Shown one piece after another: positions 1 through 8,520 of a DNA stretch of 64,000 bases. Under the pieces are notes generated by a model that worked only from the letters and a program-made list of their open reading frames with translations, did not search any database and had not been told where the DNA came from. This DNA is from Ruania halotolerans (GTDB lineage Bacteria; Actinomycetota; Actinomycetes; Actinomycetales; Beutenbergiaceae), in NCBI RefSeq assembly GCF_021049285.1, contig NZ_CP088017.1, forward strand, positions 310,001 to 374,000, read 5' to 3'. A program made the translations under genes and the position numbers. Each line of letters starts with the position of its first letter. Within the stretch, counting starts at the first letter, position 1.

Positions 1-780
1 GGCGGCGAAATTCACCCCGTCGAGGTAGGACAGTGTGTTCAAGACGGTATCCGTGGAGTCGCGGTGAACAGAAAGATACCGCCGCAACTCCCCGGCTGCG
101 TCGGCGGAGGCGTGGTCCAGGTACCGCTTGAAGTGGCACAGGAACGGAACGTCAGGCAGGACGGCGCGGACGAGCCCGGACAGGCCGGCCGCCGCGAGGC
201 TGACGCCACCGCCCTGACTCACGCCAGTGACGGCGATCCGTGCAGGGTCGACGATGTCCAGTTGTGTCGCGGCCTCGATCAGCAGCACCGCGTCGGTGTA
301 AAGCCGCCGGTAGTAGCTGGTCGACGGATCGGTGACACCGCGTGTGAGGAAGCCCGGAGCTGCAGGGCCGCTCCCGTGCGGATCCGGCGTTGCCCCCGGC
401 CCGGCGTTCGGCCACGCGCTGCCCTGCCCGCGGGTGTCCATGACGAGGTGGGCGAATCCGCTGGCCGCCCAGCCGAGGCGGTCGGTGGCCAATCCGCGCC
501 CGCCGCCGTAACCGATGAACTCGATCACCACCGGGAACGGGCCCGGTCCGGTCGGGTGCAGTAGCCACGCCTTGATCGGGTCGCCGCCGAAACCCGAGAA
601 CGTCACGTCCCACGCCGCCAGCTCGGTGAGAGGAGTCTCAGCCCGGGACACCACAGTCTCGCGCGCCAGTGCCCGCGATTCCTGCAGGGTCGAGGTCCAG
701 AACTGGTCGAAGTCGGCGGGCCGGGAAACCTGGGGACGGTAGGACCAGAGCTCATCCAGCGGCAGATCGGTCTGGGGCAT
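1..780 (-). CDS. Acetylxylan esterase / cephalosporin-C deacetylase family (CE7), 3' end outside window
   Basis: Partial gene: 260 codons are visible, reading from the ATG at 778-780 off the left edge. The product is an alpha/beta-hydrolase of the CE7 family, which removes acetyl groups from oligosaccharides. The nucleophile motif G-V-S-Q-G-G places the catalytic Ser at residue 188, close to the usual CE7 position. The CE7 hallmark R-G-Q-G lies near residue 117. The His and Asp of the triad would lie in the missing part. No signal peptide is visible, so it probably acts on imported oligosaccharides in the cytoplasm. It is the last visible gene of a minus-strand operon, 12 nt after the mannosidase, which suggests deacetylation of the same glycan. 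Confidence 0.85.
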   Translation of the reverse strand, partial: MPQTDLPLDELWSYRPQVSRPADFDQFWTSTLQESRALARETVVSRAETPLTELAAWDVTFSGFGGDPIKAWLLHPTGPGPFPVVIEFIGYGGGRGLATDRLGWAASGFAHLVMDTRGQGSAWPNAGPGATPDPHGSGPAAPGFLTRGVTDPSTSYYRRLYTDAVLLIEAATQLDIVDPARIAVTGVSQGGGVSLAAAGLSGLVRAVLPDVPFLCHFKRYLDHASADAAGELRRYLSVHRDSTDTVLNTLSYLDGVNFAA

Positions 781-792
781 GGTGAGCGGTTC

Positions 793-3165
793 CTAACTGT
801 TCACACGGAAGGTTTCCGGGCCCGCGCCGAGGGCGCAGGCACGCTCCAGCGCGTCGGCGGCACCCATCTCGCCCCAGGCAACATGAAACCGGAACTCGTG
901 GAAGCCGCTGACGTCGGCCCGGAAGTTCGTCTCCCACGTCGTGTTCAGGGCCCATGCGGCAACCTCGCGCTGATTCGCCTGCTGGTCCGGGCCGTCGTTC
1001 AATCGGATCGCTCGGTGGTCGATACCACCGAGAGAGATTAACGGTGTGTCCGGAGTGGCGACGGCGACCGCATAACCGCCGGCCTCCTGCACGAAACCTC
1101 GCTGGAGGAGCAGGTAGTCCTGCAACGTGCCGTGGATCTGATCGATCGCCGGGCGTAGCAGCGCGCCGGTCTTCTCGACCCACAGCGTCCCGGCGCCGTC
1201 CGGCCCGAACGGCAGGGGGAGGAGGAGGTTCTCGGCCTCCCAGCTGCCCGCGGCGCGACATCTGACCGAGACGTTCAGCAGCGGCTCGATCATCGAGCAC
1301 TCGAGCTCGACCCGGACGTGCTCGAAGCCGGGCAGGCTCAGCTGTAGCTCGGCTCTGGTGGCAATCGGACCGCGGGAGGTCACCCTAGCGGCGGTGACCT
1401 TGGCAGTGGTGACTGCCGCCTGGGCAGGAGTCCTATTCCTCCCGGACGCCATCCGGGGGCCGACGGGGTCGGAGCCGCTCTGCCATCGCGAGTGCACAGC
1501 GGCGAACGGCGCCTGGCCCGTGCCCCGCAGAATGCTGCGACCGGTGGCGAGGTCGACCACCTCGGCGATCCCACGATGCGGGTCGAGCACGATGCGGGTT
1601 CGCGCTCCCTCCAGGACGTGCTCGTCAGTGTCCTCAGCGCCATTCGTGCTGACGTCGGCGACACGGTCCACCCCAGCGATCTGGCCGATGTGTGCCGGCT
1701 CTTCACGCACCTCCACGACCGTGTCGTAGCCCGGGGGCATCTCGAGCTCGACGAGCAACTCGACCCCTCGCGGCACCGGGCGGCTCTGACAACGCAGGGC
1801 TCTGCCCTCGTGGTAGGCGACCGGCTCCGTGCCGAGGCGCGTGAAGAGCCAGTCATCGATGTGCAGGCGTAGCACTGACAGTGTCGATGCCGATGTGTTG
1901 ACCGCTCGGTAGCGCAACGGCTCGTTCTTCGAGGGCAGGAACGTCTCCCCACCAGCAGCGCGCGCCCGGGTCAGCGCAGCAGTCGCAGCCGCATGGGCCT
2001 GTGCCGCTACCGAGGTCTTCGCGACGTCCTGCGCGACGACGTCGGTCAGCCAGGGCATTAGCACCGAGTGGGAGTGACCCCACGTGTGCTCGGCGTAGAT
2101 CGCGAGCTGTTGTCGCGCCACGGCGACCTCGCTGGTGATGTCCGCGCCCGTCGCGGCGGCCAGGGATCCGGACCGTTCGAGTCGGTGCAGGGCATCGCGA
2201 GCCACCCGGAGTTCGCGAGGAGTCGAGGCGACTCCGTCCGCCCACCAGTCGGTCCAGTCGCCACGCTCGGTGGGAATCTCGCCGAAGGCCGGCTCATCCC
2301 GGAGCGCCTCGAAGAATTCATCGGCGGTGGACAGGCGAACCTGTACGCCGTCCGGATGCCGTTCGTTCCAGTCTCGGACGGCGTCGACGAGTGCAACATC
2401 GGGGGGAGCGTTGTCGGAGGCGGCACCCGAGATCAGCGCCGGAACCACGGAATACGGGTAGTCGCGTTCGGCGAGTCCGTCGAGGTAGTCCGTCATGCGA
2501 TCCCGGCGCATCTGCGCCGACGCGGATGCGCCGTGTCCGTCGTAGGCGTCTCTGATCGTGTAGCTCATCGCCCCGCGGGGGCAGAATCCGAGATCGTTGC
2601 CGAGTTGGTAGTGCGGTGCGACCCAGGCGAGCACCCGGCCGCCCGTCGGTCCCTCCCACCAGAAAGCGCGCTGGTCACGGCCGCCCGGCGCGAGTCCGTG
2701 GTGAGCGTGAATGCTCGAGAACAGGTGCTGCACGCCGTGCCGGGCCAGGATGTCGGCATATCCCCAGGAGTAGCCGTTGATGTCGGCCGTGAGCGCGGTA
2801 CGCAGCGGTTGAGCGTGAGCGGCGAACCAGTCGGTGGCGCGGGCCGTGACCGAGTCCAGCGTGACGGCGTCGATCACCTCCGTCAGGTTGAGGTAGCTGG
2901 CCGACCCGCCGACCTGACCCGATCGGAGCAGTGCGGCTAGCTCGTCGACCTGCTCGCTGCCGGCAGTCGCGAGAAACTGCTCCAACTGCCAGAAGTTCTC
3001 CATCTGCCAGCGATAAGTCGGCGTCGACCGGCACACCCGGACCACCTCGCGCAGGAAGTCTGCGTGAGCACGGGCCACCTCGGCACGAGGGGAGGTGTAG
3101 CCCAGGTCAGTGTGCGAGTGCGGGATCAGGTGGACCGTGAATGGGCGCGCGGTCGAACGCGTCAT
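793..3165 (-). CDS. Glycoside hydrolase family 38-type (alpha-mannosidase-like) protein
   Basis: 790-residue protein with a GH38-like N-terminal domain. The metal-binding H-x-H-x-D motif sits at residues 16-20 (P-H-S-H-T-D), and Asp128 in A-D-I-N-G-Y is the likely catalytic nucleophile and metal ligand. A further His-rich motif (H-T-W-G-H-S-H) lies in the central region, and the C-terminal part is beta-rich, as in GH38. GH38 enzymes are zinc-dependent retaining alpha-mannosidases. Sequence similarity beyond these motifs cannot be judged here, so substrate specificity is inferred. No signal peptide is seen. The gene starts 15 nt after the dehydrogenase stop and belongs to the four-gene minus-strand operon; the beta-mannosidase-like gene on the plus strand supports a mannoside substrate. 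Confidence 0.8.
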   Translation of the reverse strand: MTRSTARPFTVHLIPHSHTDLGYTSPRAEVARAHADFLREVVRVCRSTPTYRWQMENFWQLEQFLATAGSEQVDELAALLRSGQVGGSASYLNLTEVIDAVTLDSVTARATDWFAAHAQPLRTALTADINGYSWGYADILARHGVQHLFSSIHAHHGLAPGGRDQRAFWWEGPTGGRVLAWVAPHYQLGNDLGFCPRGAMSYTIRDAYDGHGASASAQMRRDRMTDYLDGLAERDYPYSVVPALISGAASDNAPPDVALVDAVRDWNERHPDGVQVRLSTADEFFEALRDEPAFGEIPTERGDWTDWWADGVASTPRELRVARDALHRLERSGSLAAATGADITSEVAVARQQLAIYAEHTWGHSHSVLMPWLTDVVAQDVAKTSVAAQAHAAATAALTRARAAGGETFLPSKNEPLRYRAVNTSASTLSVLRLHIDDWLFTRLGTEPVAYHEGRALRCQSRPVPRGVELLVELEMPPGYDTVVEVREEPAHIGQIAGVDRVADVSTNGAEDTDEHVLEGARTRIVLDPHRGIAEVVDLATGRSILRGTGQAPFAAVHSRWQSGSDPVGPRMASGRNRTPAQAAVTTAKVTAARVTSRGPIATRAELQLSLPGFEHVRVELECSMIEPLLNVSVRCRAAGSWEAENLLLPLPFGPDGAGTLWVEKTGALLRPAIDQIHGTLQDYLLLQRGFVQEAGGYAVAVATPDTPLISLGGIDHRAIRLNDGPDQQANQREVAAWALNTTWETNFRADVSGFHEFRFHVAWGEMGAADALERACALGAGPETFRVNS

Positions 3166-3180
3166 CAGAACCTCTCAACC

Positions 3181-4353
3181 TCAGATGCTGGTGGCCGGCT
3201 CGCCCGCGAGCGTGACGGCTCGGCCCTCCAGGTGGGACTCCAGAGCGGCGGCCGCCAACTGATGGGTCATGGCCGCCTCCTGGGGACCGGCGGTCGCGAA
3301 TCGTCCCCCCAGATCGCCTGCACGTTCGGCGAGGAAGCACGCCCACATCTGCAGGATCGCATCGGAGAAGCCGAACTCGAAGATCCCGCCTGTCACGGTC
3401 GGCCAGGCCGATTGACTCCCGGCATCGATCTGCTGCCAGGACTGCTCGCTGCCACCACCGTCGATCGCAACCTTTGCGAACAGCTCGACCCGCTTGGGAT
3501 TCTTGGTACTGAAGCGCACCCCGCCATCCATACCGACCACTTCAAGGAGCCACGTATTCTTCTCGCCTGGTTCGATCCGCTTGGTCTCCACAGTCATCGG
3601 GAATGAGGAGTCCGCGGAATCGACGCGGCAGTGCAGCACGGCGTTGTCCCAGGTGTCGCAGGGCACCAGGGTGCCATCCGGCCCGGGTCGTTCGGTGACG
3701 ATGTTCTCAAGATCGGCGTAGATCGTACGCGGAGCCCACCCGAGCCGCAGTGGCACGTGCCAGGCGTGCAGACCGAGGTCGTTCATCACCCCGGCCGCGC
3801 CGCACGTGGTGACTTGACGCTTCCAGTTGATCGGCTTGTGCACATCCAGGTCGCTGGAGTGCAGGAACGCACTGCGTACTGAGACGATCCGGCCCAACTG
3901 CCCGGACGTGATGGTCCGGTACGCGAGCTGTGCGCCCGGGAAGTACGGCATCTCGCTGGAGCAGCGTACGAACACCTCAGGATGGTCGGCGCAAGCACGC
4001 AGGATTGATTCGGCCGCCGGGCCGTCGATGCCGAATGGCTTCTCGGCGAGCAGGTCCTTCCCTGCCGCGATGACGTCGGTGTAGATGCTCTCGTGCAGGT
4101 CGTGCCGTACAGCCACGTAGACGACGTCGATCTCGTCCGAGGCGAGCATCTCGTGATAGTCGGTGGTGAGTTGAGTGACCGTGTCGATCTGCCGGAACCA
4201 CTCCAGGGCCTCGGGCCGGATGTCGCAGACCGCGGTCAGGCGCGGTCGCACTGGGTGGTCGATCAACGCCGGCCATCGCCCGAGAGCGGCGGCGAGCTCG
4301 CGCCCCATCAATCCGCCCCCGATGATCCCGATCCGCACATCGACACCGCTCAT
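3181..4353 (-). CDS. Gfo/Idh/MocA family NAD(P)-dependent sugar dehydrogenase
   Basis: 390 residues. The N-terminal Rossmann fold starts with G-G-G-L-M-G at residues 12-17. The family's E-K-P motif follows, with Lys105 the probable catalytic lysine (A-E-K-P-F-G). The remainder is the alpha/beta substrate-binding domain that also mediates oligomerisation. Members oxidise or reduce sugars, inositols or sugar-acid derivatives; the substrate cannot be read from sequence. The ATG at 4353 overlaps the aldolase stop by 4 nt, so the two are translationally coupled. It may oxidise a sugar released by the neighbouring glycosidases or take part in redox-assisted glycoside cleavage; both are inference. 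Confidence 0.88.
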   Translation of the reverse strand: MSGVDVRIGIIGGGLMGRELAAALGRWPALIDHPVRPRLTAVCDIRPEALEWFRQIDTVTQLTTDYHEMLASDEIDVVYVAVRHDLHESIYTDVIAAGKDLLAEKPFGIDGPAAESILRACADHPEVFVRCSSEMPYFPGAQLAYRTITSGQLGRIVSVRSAFLHSSDLDVHKPINWKRQVTTCGAAGVMNDLGLHAWHVPLRLGWAPRTIYADLENIVTERPGPDGTLVPCDTWDNAVLHCRVDSADSSFPMTVETKRIEPGEKNTWLLEVVGMDGGVRFSTKNPKRVELFAKVAIDGGGSEQSWQQIDAGSQSAWPTVTGGIFEFGFSDAILQMWACFLAERAGDLGGRFATAGPQEAAMTHQLAAAALESHLEGRAVTLAGEPATSI

Positions 4354-5192
4354 CGGGCGTGCTCCTCGATGATCGCCAGCGCCTCGTCGACACTGGCATC
4401 GGAGTGCACCGTAGCCATCAGTGCCGCCGTGATCCCCGAGGGAGTCCGGTGCTGAATGATGTTGCGCCCGTAGACGATGCCTCGCGCGCCGGCTCGCAGC
4501 ACGGCATGGGTGCGCTCCAGCAGTGTCCGGTCATCCACGCGACCGCCGCCGCGCACGAGCACAGGAACCTCACCGGCCACCTCGATCACCCGCTCGTACT
4601 CGGTGATGTCCTCGGACGGGTCGGCCTTGATCAGGTCGGCACCGAGCTCGACCGCCTGCCGAACGAGTGTGGTAATCCGGTCGATATCGCCGTCCACCAT
4701 GTAGCCGCCGGCGGTCGCGTTGTCCTGCATGACCAGCGGTTCGATCATCAGCGGCATACCGAACCGGGTGGCATCTTCGCGCAGCGCCATGATCGACCGG
4801 ATGTTGGCCTCACGGATGTCGGGACGCCCGGGCAGCTGCATCAGGTTGACGCACACCGCGACCGCGTCAAGGCGGACCGCGACCTCGATCGCGTTCGGGA
4901 CGTGATGGCTGAACAGGTGCTCGTCCAGCGGGTTGCCGTACACATTGGCGACATCGGTGCGCATCACCAGCGCAGGCTTGTCGCGGCGGGCGATGCGCTG
5001 TAGCAGCGGCGCCTGCCCCATGGTCAGCTGCACGGCGTCCGGTGCTGCGTCCACCAGGGTCTTCACCGTGGCGGGCATGTCGGTGATTCCGGCCAGGAAT
5101 GAGGGTTCGCCAAAGAATCCATGGTCCACGGCTACGTCGAGCGCGCGGCCGGATGCCGGATGGAACAGCCGGTTGAGGCGGTAGGCAGTCAC
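4350..5192 (-). CDS. Class I aldolase of the DhnA/FbaB/LacD type
   Basis: 280 residues from the GTG at 5190-5192. An upstream in-frame start exists at 5291, but it would place the coding region across the operator, and the conserved fold begins at the GTG (T-A-Y-R-L-N-R-L-F). It is a TIM-barrel aldolase. The D-H-G-F-F motif near residue 23 and the Schiff-base Lys189 in A-D-L-I-K-A-D fit the FbaB/DhnA/LacD superfamily, which cleaves ketose bisphosphates such as fructose-1,6- or tagatose-1,6-bisphosphate. First gene of the minus operon, diverging from a PfkB kinase-isomerase fusion that could supply the bisphosphate. Exact substrate unknown. Confidence 0.82.
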   Translation of the reverse strand: MTAYRLNRLFHPASGRALDVAVDHGFFGEPSFLAGITDMPATVKTLVDAAPDAVQLTMGQAPLLQRIARRDKPALVMRTDVANVYGNPLDEHLFSHHVPNAIEVAVRLDAVAVCVNLMQLPGRPDIREANIRSIMALREDATRFGMPLMIEPLVMQDNATAGGYMVDGDIDRITTLVRQAVELGADLIKADPSEDITEYERVIEVAGEVPVLVRGGGRVDDRTLLERTHAVLRAGARGIVYGRNIIQHRTPSGITAALMATVHSDASVDEALAIIEEHAR

Positions 5193-5321
5193 GTGCGGTC
5201 CTTGTCCGTCGTCGGGGGATCGCGGCTGAACGCCACGATGTCGATAGGTGCGATATGGCCAGCCGTGTGCCAGAGTAGTGCTGCGAAACAACGTTGTCTA
5301 CCTGAACGAAGGAACCGCAGC
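5193..5321. promoter_or_regulatory. Divergent promoter region with LacI-type operator (core 5288-5297)
   Basis: This 129-nt region separates the minus-strand aldolase operon from the plus-strand kinase-isomerase gene. Positions 5284-5299 carry a near-palindrome whose perfect core is ACAACGTTGT (5288-5297). The stretch GAAACAACGTTGT is identical to the left 13 bases of the perfect palindrome at 8458-8479 upstream of the permease genes. A LacI-family regulator is encoded between the two sites. The simplest reading is that it controls both divergent operons through this site. The kinase gene has a clear ribosome binding site, GAAGGA, at 5308-5313. Confidence 0.7.
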
Positions 5322-7313
5322 ATGCGCAGAGTTGCCGTCGCTGGGCACGTGTGCCTCGACCTCGTCCCCCGGCAGTTGCCGCATGGCGGGCTGGCGCCCG
5401 GATCGCTTGTCGAGGTCGGGCCGATCGAGGTCTCACTCGGAGGAAGCGTCGCCAATGCTGCCCGAACGTTGCAACATCTCGGGCACCCAGTGCGCGCATG
5501 TGCCGTCGTCGGCGACGACGACCTCGCCGAGGTGCTGCGCAGGCAGATGATCGGTCCACTGCTGCAGGCTGATCTCGTTCAGGTGCCGGCGACGACCTCC
5601 TACAGTCTTGTGCTCGAGCCCGGCGGGCAGGACCGGGCGTTCTGGCACCACGTGGGCGCCAACGCCGCGTTCGGCGCGGGTGCACTGGACCTCTCCGGTA
5701 TCGATCTGCTGCACCTCGGCTACCCGTCGCTGCTGCCCGGGCTGGTCGCCAACGAGGGTGAGCCGCTGCTTGCGCTGCTGCGCGACGCCCGGCGGCAGGG
5801 CGTGACGACCTCGGTCGACCTCGCCGTCGTGAGTCCTGCGGATCGCGCGAGCGGGCCGGACTGGGAGCGCCTGCTCCCGGCCTTGGCAGCTGAGTGTGAT
5901 GTGCTTTCCCCCAGTTTGGCCGACCTGCAGTCGATCCTGCCTGACGGCGAGCAGCTGGCCTCGTCCTTTGCGAAGCGGTTGGTGGAGTGGGGAGCGGGTG
6001 TGGTCGCCGTCTCCGACGGCGAGGACGGCCTGACGCTACGGGCAGGCGATCATGTGCGCCTGCGCGCGGGGGGCGCCGCCCTTGCGCCGCTGGCCGATGC
6101 CTGGGCCAGCACATCGCTGCACCAGCGGGCCGTACCCCTTGATCGAGTGGTGACCACGAACGGTGCCGGTGATGCTGTGAGTGCTGCGCTGCTCTACGCA
6201 CTCTCCGTCGAGCTGGGCCCCTCCAGGGCGGCGACGCTGATGGCCGCCGTTGCGGCGGCGGTCGTCTCCGGCGAGGATCCGGGAGCCGACGCCATCGCTC
6301 GGCTGTGCCCGGAACTGGCGGCGCTGGGCGCGATCGAGATCACAGCCAACCAACCGCCGGCCCGGTTCTATCGCGGGGGTGCCCAGATTGCAGGCTTCCG
6401 CGGTCAGGCGCACGTGGACGACTACACCCCGGAGGACTGGGTGGCCTCGACCGTGGAGGTCCGTGGCGACGAGCCGACCGGTCTCACTCGCCTTCCGGAC
6501 GGGACGATCCTGCGCGAGGCCATCGCGGCGCAGCCGGAACACTGGCTGGGTGCGGAGCACGTTGCTCGTTTCGGTGAGGACACGAAGCTGCTGGTGAAGC
6601 TTCTCGACGCCGGGCAGCGCCTGCCGGTCCATGCCCATCCCGACGGCGAGTTCGCCCGGCGTGAGGTCGGCACCGCTCACGGCAAGGCTGAGGCCTGGTA
6701 CATCCTGACCCCCGGCACCGTGCATCTCGGTCTGCGTGAGCCGGTCCGTCAGGAGGAGCTGGCTGACCTCGTCGCGCGCCAGGACGTCGAGTCCATGCTC
6801 GGCCTCTTGCACGAGATTGCGGTGCAGCCGGGCGATTGCGTCTATGTTCCTCCCGGTGTGCTGCACGCGATCGGGGAGGGGATCCTTCTCGTGGAGGTGC
6901 AGGAGCCAGAAGATCTGTCCATCTTGCTGGAATGGCGGGACTTCGATCTGGACGGTGCCGCACACGGTCACCTGGGTCTAGGTTTCGATCGTGCCTTGGC
7001 AGCGGTCGACCTGACGGCAATGACGACCGAACGCCTCGCCGAACTCGTCGTGGCCTCAGCCGGAGGTGCGTGCCTGCCCGAGGAAGCCGAGACCTACTTC
7101 CGGCTCGAGGTGATCTCGGTCGCCGGGGTGACGGACTTGCCCACCGGGTACTGCGTCGTCGTGGGTCTGGAGGGGGACGTACAGATCGGCGGAACCGGTG
7201 GGACGCCCACGTCGGTGGCCGGCGGCAGGGCGGCTTTGGTGCCGGCGTTCGTGGCAGCGCCCTGGCTGGCCGGCACTGGTCGCGTGGTCGTGCTGCGTCC
7301 ACCGCCGCCGTGA
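5322..7313 (+). CDS. Fusion protein: PfkB-family sugar kinase + class I mannose-6-phosphate isomerase
   Basis: 663 residues. Residues 1-330 are a PfkB/ribokinase-type kinase: signature G-G-S-V-A-N-A-A at 40-47 and the anion-hole/catalytic G-A-G-D at 281-284. Residues 345-663 are a class I phosphomannose isomerase: zinc ligands His437 and His439 (V-H-A-H-P), Glu457 (K-A-E-A-W) and His515 (G-V-L-H-A-I), plus a cupin-like C-terminus. There is no frameshift between them; the junction is continuous. The start is the ATG at 5322, 8 nt after GAAGGA. Known activities predict mannose-6-P to fructose-6-P by the C-terminal half. A PfkB-type kinase could phosphorylate that product, or it could act on another sugar. 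The neighbouring aldolase would then split a bisphosphate. The combined pathway is inference; the domain identities are well supported. Confidence 0.88.
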   Translation: MRRVAVAGHVCLDLVPRQLPHGGLAPGSLVEVGPIEVSLGGSVANAARTLQHLGHPVRACAVVGDDDLAEVLRRQMIGPLLQADLVQVPATTSYSLVLEPGGQDRAFWHHVGANAAFGAGALDLSGIDLLHLGYPSLLPGLVANEGEPLLALLRDARRQGVTTSVDLAVVSPADRASGPDWERLLPALAAECDVLSPSLADLQSILPDGEQLASSFAKRLVEWGAGVVAVSDGEDGLTLRAGDHVRLRAGGAALAPLADAWASTSLHQRAVPLDRVVTTNGAGDAVSAALLYALSVELGPSRAATLMAAVAAAVVSGEDPGADAIARLCPELAALGAIEITANQPPARFYRGGAQIAGFRGQAHVDDYTPEDWVASTVEVRGDEPTGLTRLPDGTILREAIAAQPEHWLGAEHVARFGEDTKLLVKLLDAGQRLPVHAHPDGEFARREVGTAHGKAEAWYILTPGTVHLGLREPVRQEELADLVARQDVESMLGLLHEIAVQPGDCVYVPPGVLHAIGEGILLVEVQEPEDLSILLEWRDFDLDGAAHGHLGLGFDRALAAVDLTAMTTERLAELVVASAGGACLPEEAETYFRLEVISVAGVTDLPTGYCVVVGLEGDVQIGGTGGTPTSVAGGRAALVPAFVAAPWLAGTGRVVVLRPPPP

Positions 7314-7398
7314 CGGGGCGCGGACGCGCAACGGAACGGGCGGGTATGAAGCAGCGCTGATTGTAGGGTGTTGCCGACCTGCACCGAGGAGGCGCCCC

Positions 7399-8397
7399 AT
7401 GGATCGTGGCCCCACGATGATCGACGTGGCTGAAGCGGCGTCGGTGTCTTTGAAGACCGTCTCGCGGTATGTCAACGGCGCCACGAACATCAATCCGGAA
7501 TTGGCCGAGCGCATCCGCGAGGCGGTCCAGACGCTCGGTTACCGGCGCAATCTTGCAGCTGCCAGTATCCGCCCGGGGTGGACCAGCAGGATGCTCGGGC
7601 TGATCATCGGTGACCTTGGTAACCCGTACTACTCCACGCTGGCACGAGGAGTCGAGCGGGAGGTGCACGCACGTGGGTACATCCTGACAACGGCCAGCTC
7701 GGATGAAGACGCCACGCGTAACGATGAGCTCGTCGACCGCATGCTCGAGCAGCGGGTGGACGGGTTGATCATCGTGCCTCCGTACACCGGCGGGCGTTCC
7801 TGGGCCGACTTGCCACCCCCGCTGCCGCCGCGGGTGCTCGTCGACAGGCCGGCACCCGAGGGCGGCGGATACACCGTGCTCGCGGATAACGCCGCAGGCG
7901 CGGCGCGCGCGGTCGAACTGCTCGTGCAGGAGGGTGCCACGCGCATCGCCTTCGTCGGCGACTCCGAGCTCATTTCGACCATGGCTGAGCGGCGGCAAGG
8001 GTATGAGTCGGCGCTCCAGGCTGCCGGTATCGCTGCTGACCCCGCACTGGTCGACCACAGTGTGCACACCGACGAGCAAGCCGAACAGGCCGTGGAGCGA
8101 CTGCTGGCCGACCAAGGCGCCGACGCCGTGTTCGCTGCGAACAACCGCGCCTCGATCGGTGCGCTGCGGGCGTTCCGCGCTCGTGGCGAGCGGGTGCCGC
8201 TCATCGGATTCGACGACTTCGAATCGGCTGACCTGACGTCGCCGGCCACGACCGTCGTCAGTCATGACATTGCGCGGATGGGTGCGATCGCGGCACAGAC
8301 TTTGCTCACCCTGATCGATGGGGATGAACCCGCCGCACTCACGACCGTGCTGCCCGTCGCCCTCCGCCGGCGAGGTTCGGAGCGAGCGGCCAGGTAG
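7399..8397 (+). CDS. LacI family transcriptional regulator
   Basis: 332 residues. The N-terminal LacI helix-turn-helix (M-I-D-V-A-E-A-A, then T-V-S-R-Y-V-N-G hinge) is followed by a periplasmic-binding-protein-like effector domain ending in the usual G-F-D-D-F region. The start at ATG 7399 is supported by GAGGAGG 6 nt upstream and by the family's N-terminus; longer in-frame extensions run into non-conserved sequence. It follows the kinase-isomerase gene by 85 nt and precedes the transporter operon. Two matching operators flank it (5288-5297 and 8458-8479), so it is probably the local repressor, released by a sugar or sugar phosphate of this pathway. The effector is unknown. Confidence 0.92.
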   Translation: MDRGPTMIDVAEAASVSLKTVSRYVNGATNINPELAERIREAVQTLGYRRNLAAASIRPGWTSRMLGLIIGDLGNPYYSTLARGVEREVHARGYILTTASSDEDATRNDELVDRMLEQRVDGLIIVPPYTGGRSWADLPPPLPPRVLVDRPAPEGGGYTVLADNAAGAARAVELLVQEGATRIAFVGDSELISTMAERRQGYESALQAAGIAADPALVDHSVHTDEQAEQAVERLLADQGADAVFAANNRASIGALRAFRARGERVPLIGFDDFESADLTSPATTVVSHDIARMGAIAAQTLLTLIDGDEPAALTTVLPVALRRRGSERAAR

Positions 8398-8426
8398 CTC
8401 TGGCGATAGCTCTCGAGACGACATGG

Positions 8427-8455
8427 TTGTCAAGATGTCGAGAACCGGGTACCGT
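8427..8455 (+). promoter_or_regulatory. Candidate promoter of the first CUT1 transporter operon
   Basis: TTGTCA at 8427-8432, a 17-nt spacer and TACCGT at 8450-8455 resemble a sigma-70-type promoter with a good -35 and a moderate -10. The 22-bp operator begins 3 nt downstream, around the expected transcription start, a standard position for LacI-type repression. An additional weak inverted repeat (CGACAT at 8419-8424 / ATGTCG at 8435-8440) overlaps the -35. Confidence 0.5.
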
Positions 8456-8457
8456 TC

Positions 8458-8479
8458 CTCGAAACAACGTTGTTTCGAG
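8458..8479. promoter_or_regulatory. LacI-family operator, 22-bp perfect palindrome
   Basis: A perfect 22-bp palindrome with central AACGTT; the inner 16 bases read GAAACAACGTTGTTTC. The central CG dyad is typical of LacI-family operators. Its left half is repeated at 5285-5297 in the divergent promoter. It lies between the LacI gene and the permease genes, immediately downstream of the candidate promoter. Confidence 0.8.
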
Positions 8480-8520
8480 AGAGATGGGCGGTACGCCTTA
8501 CCGTGTTGATCGAAGCCCCC

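Noticed and set aside
6484-8433. 649-codon minus-strand frame across the kinase-isomerase and LacI genes
   Set aside because: It crosses the start of the LacI gene and part of the kinase fusion and contains no motif; a shadow of the real plus-strand genes.
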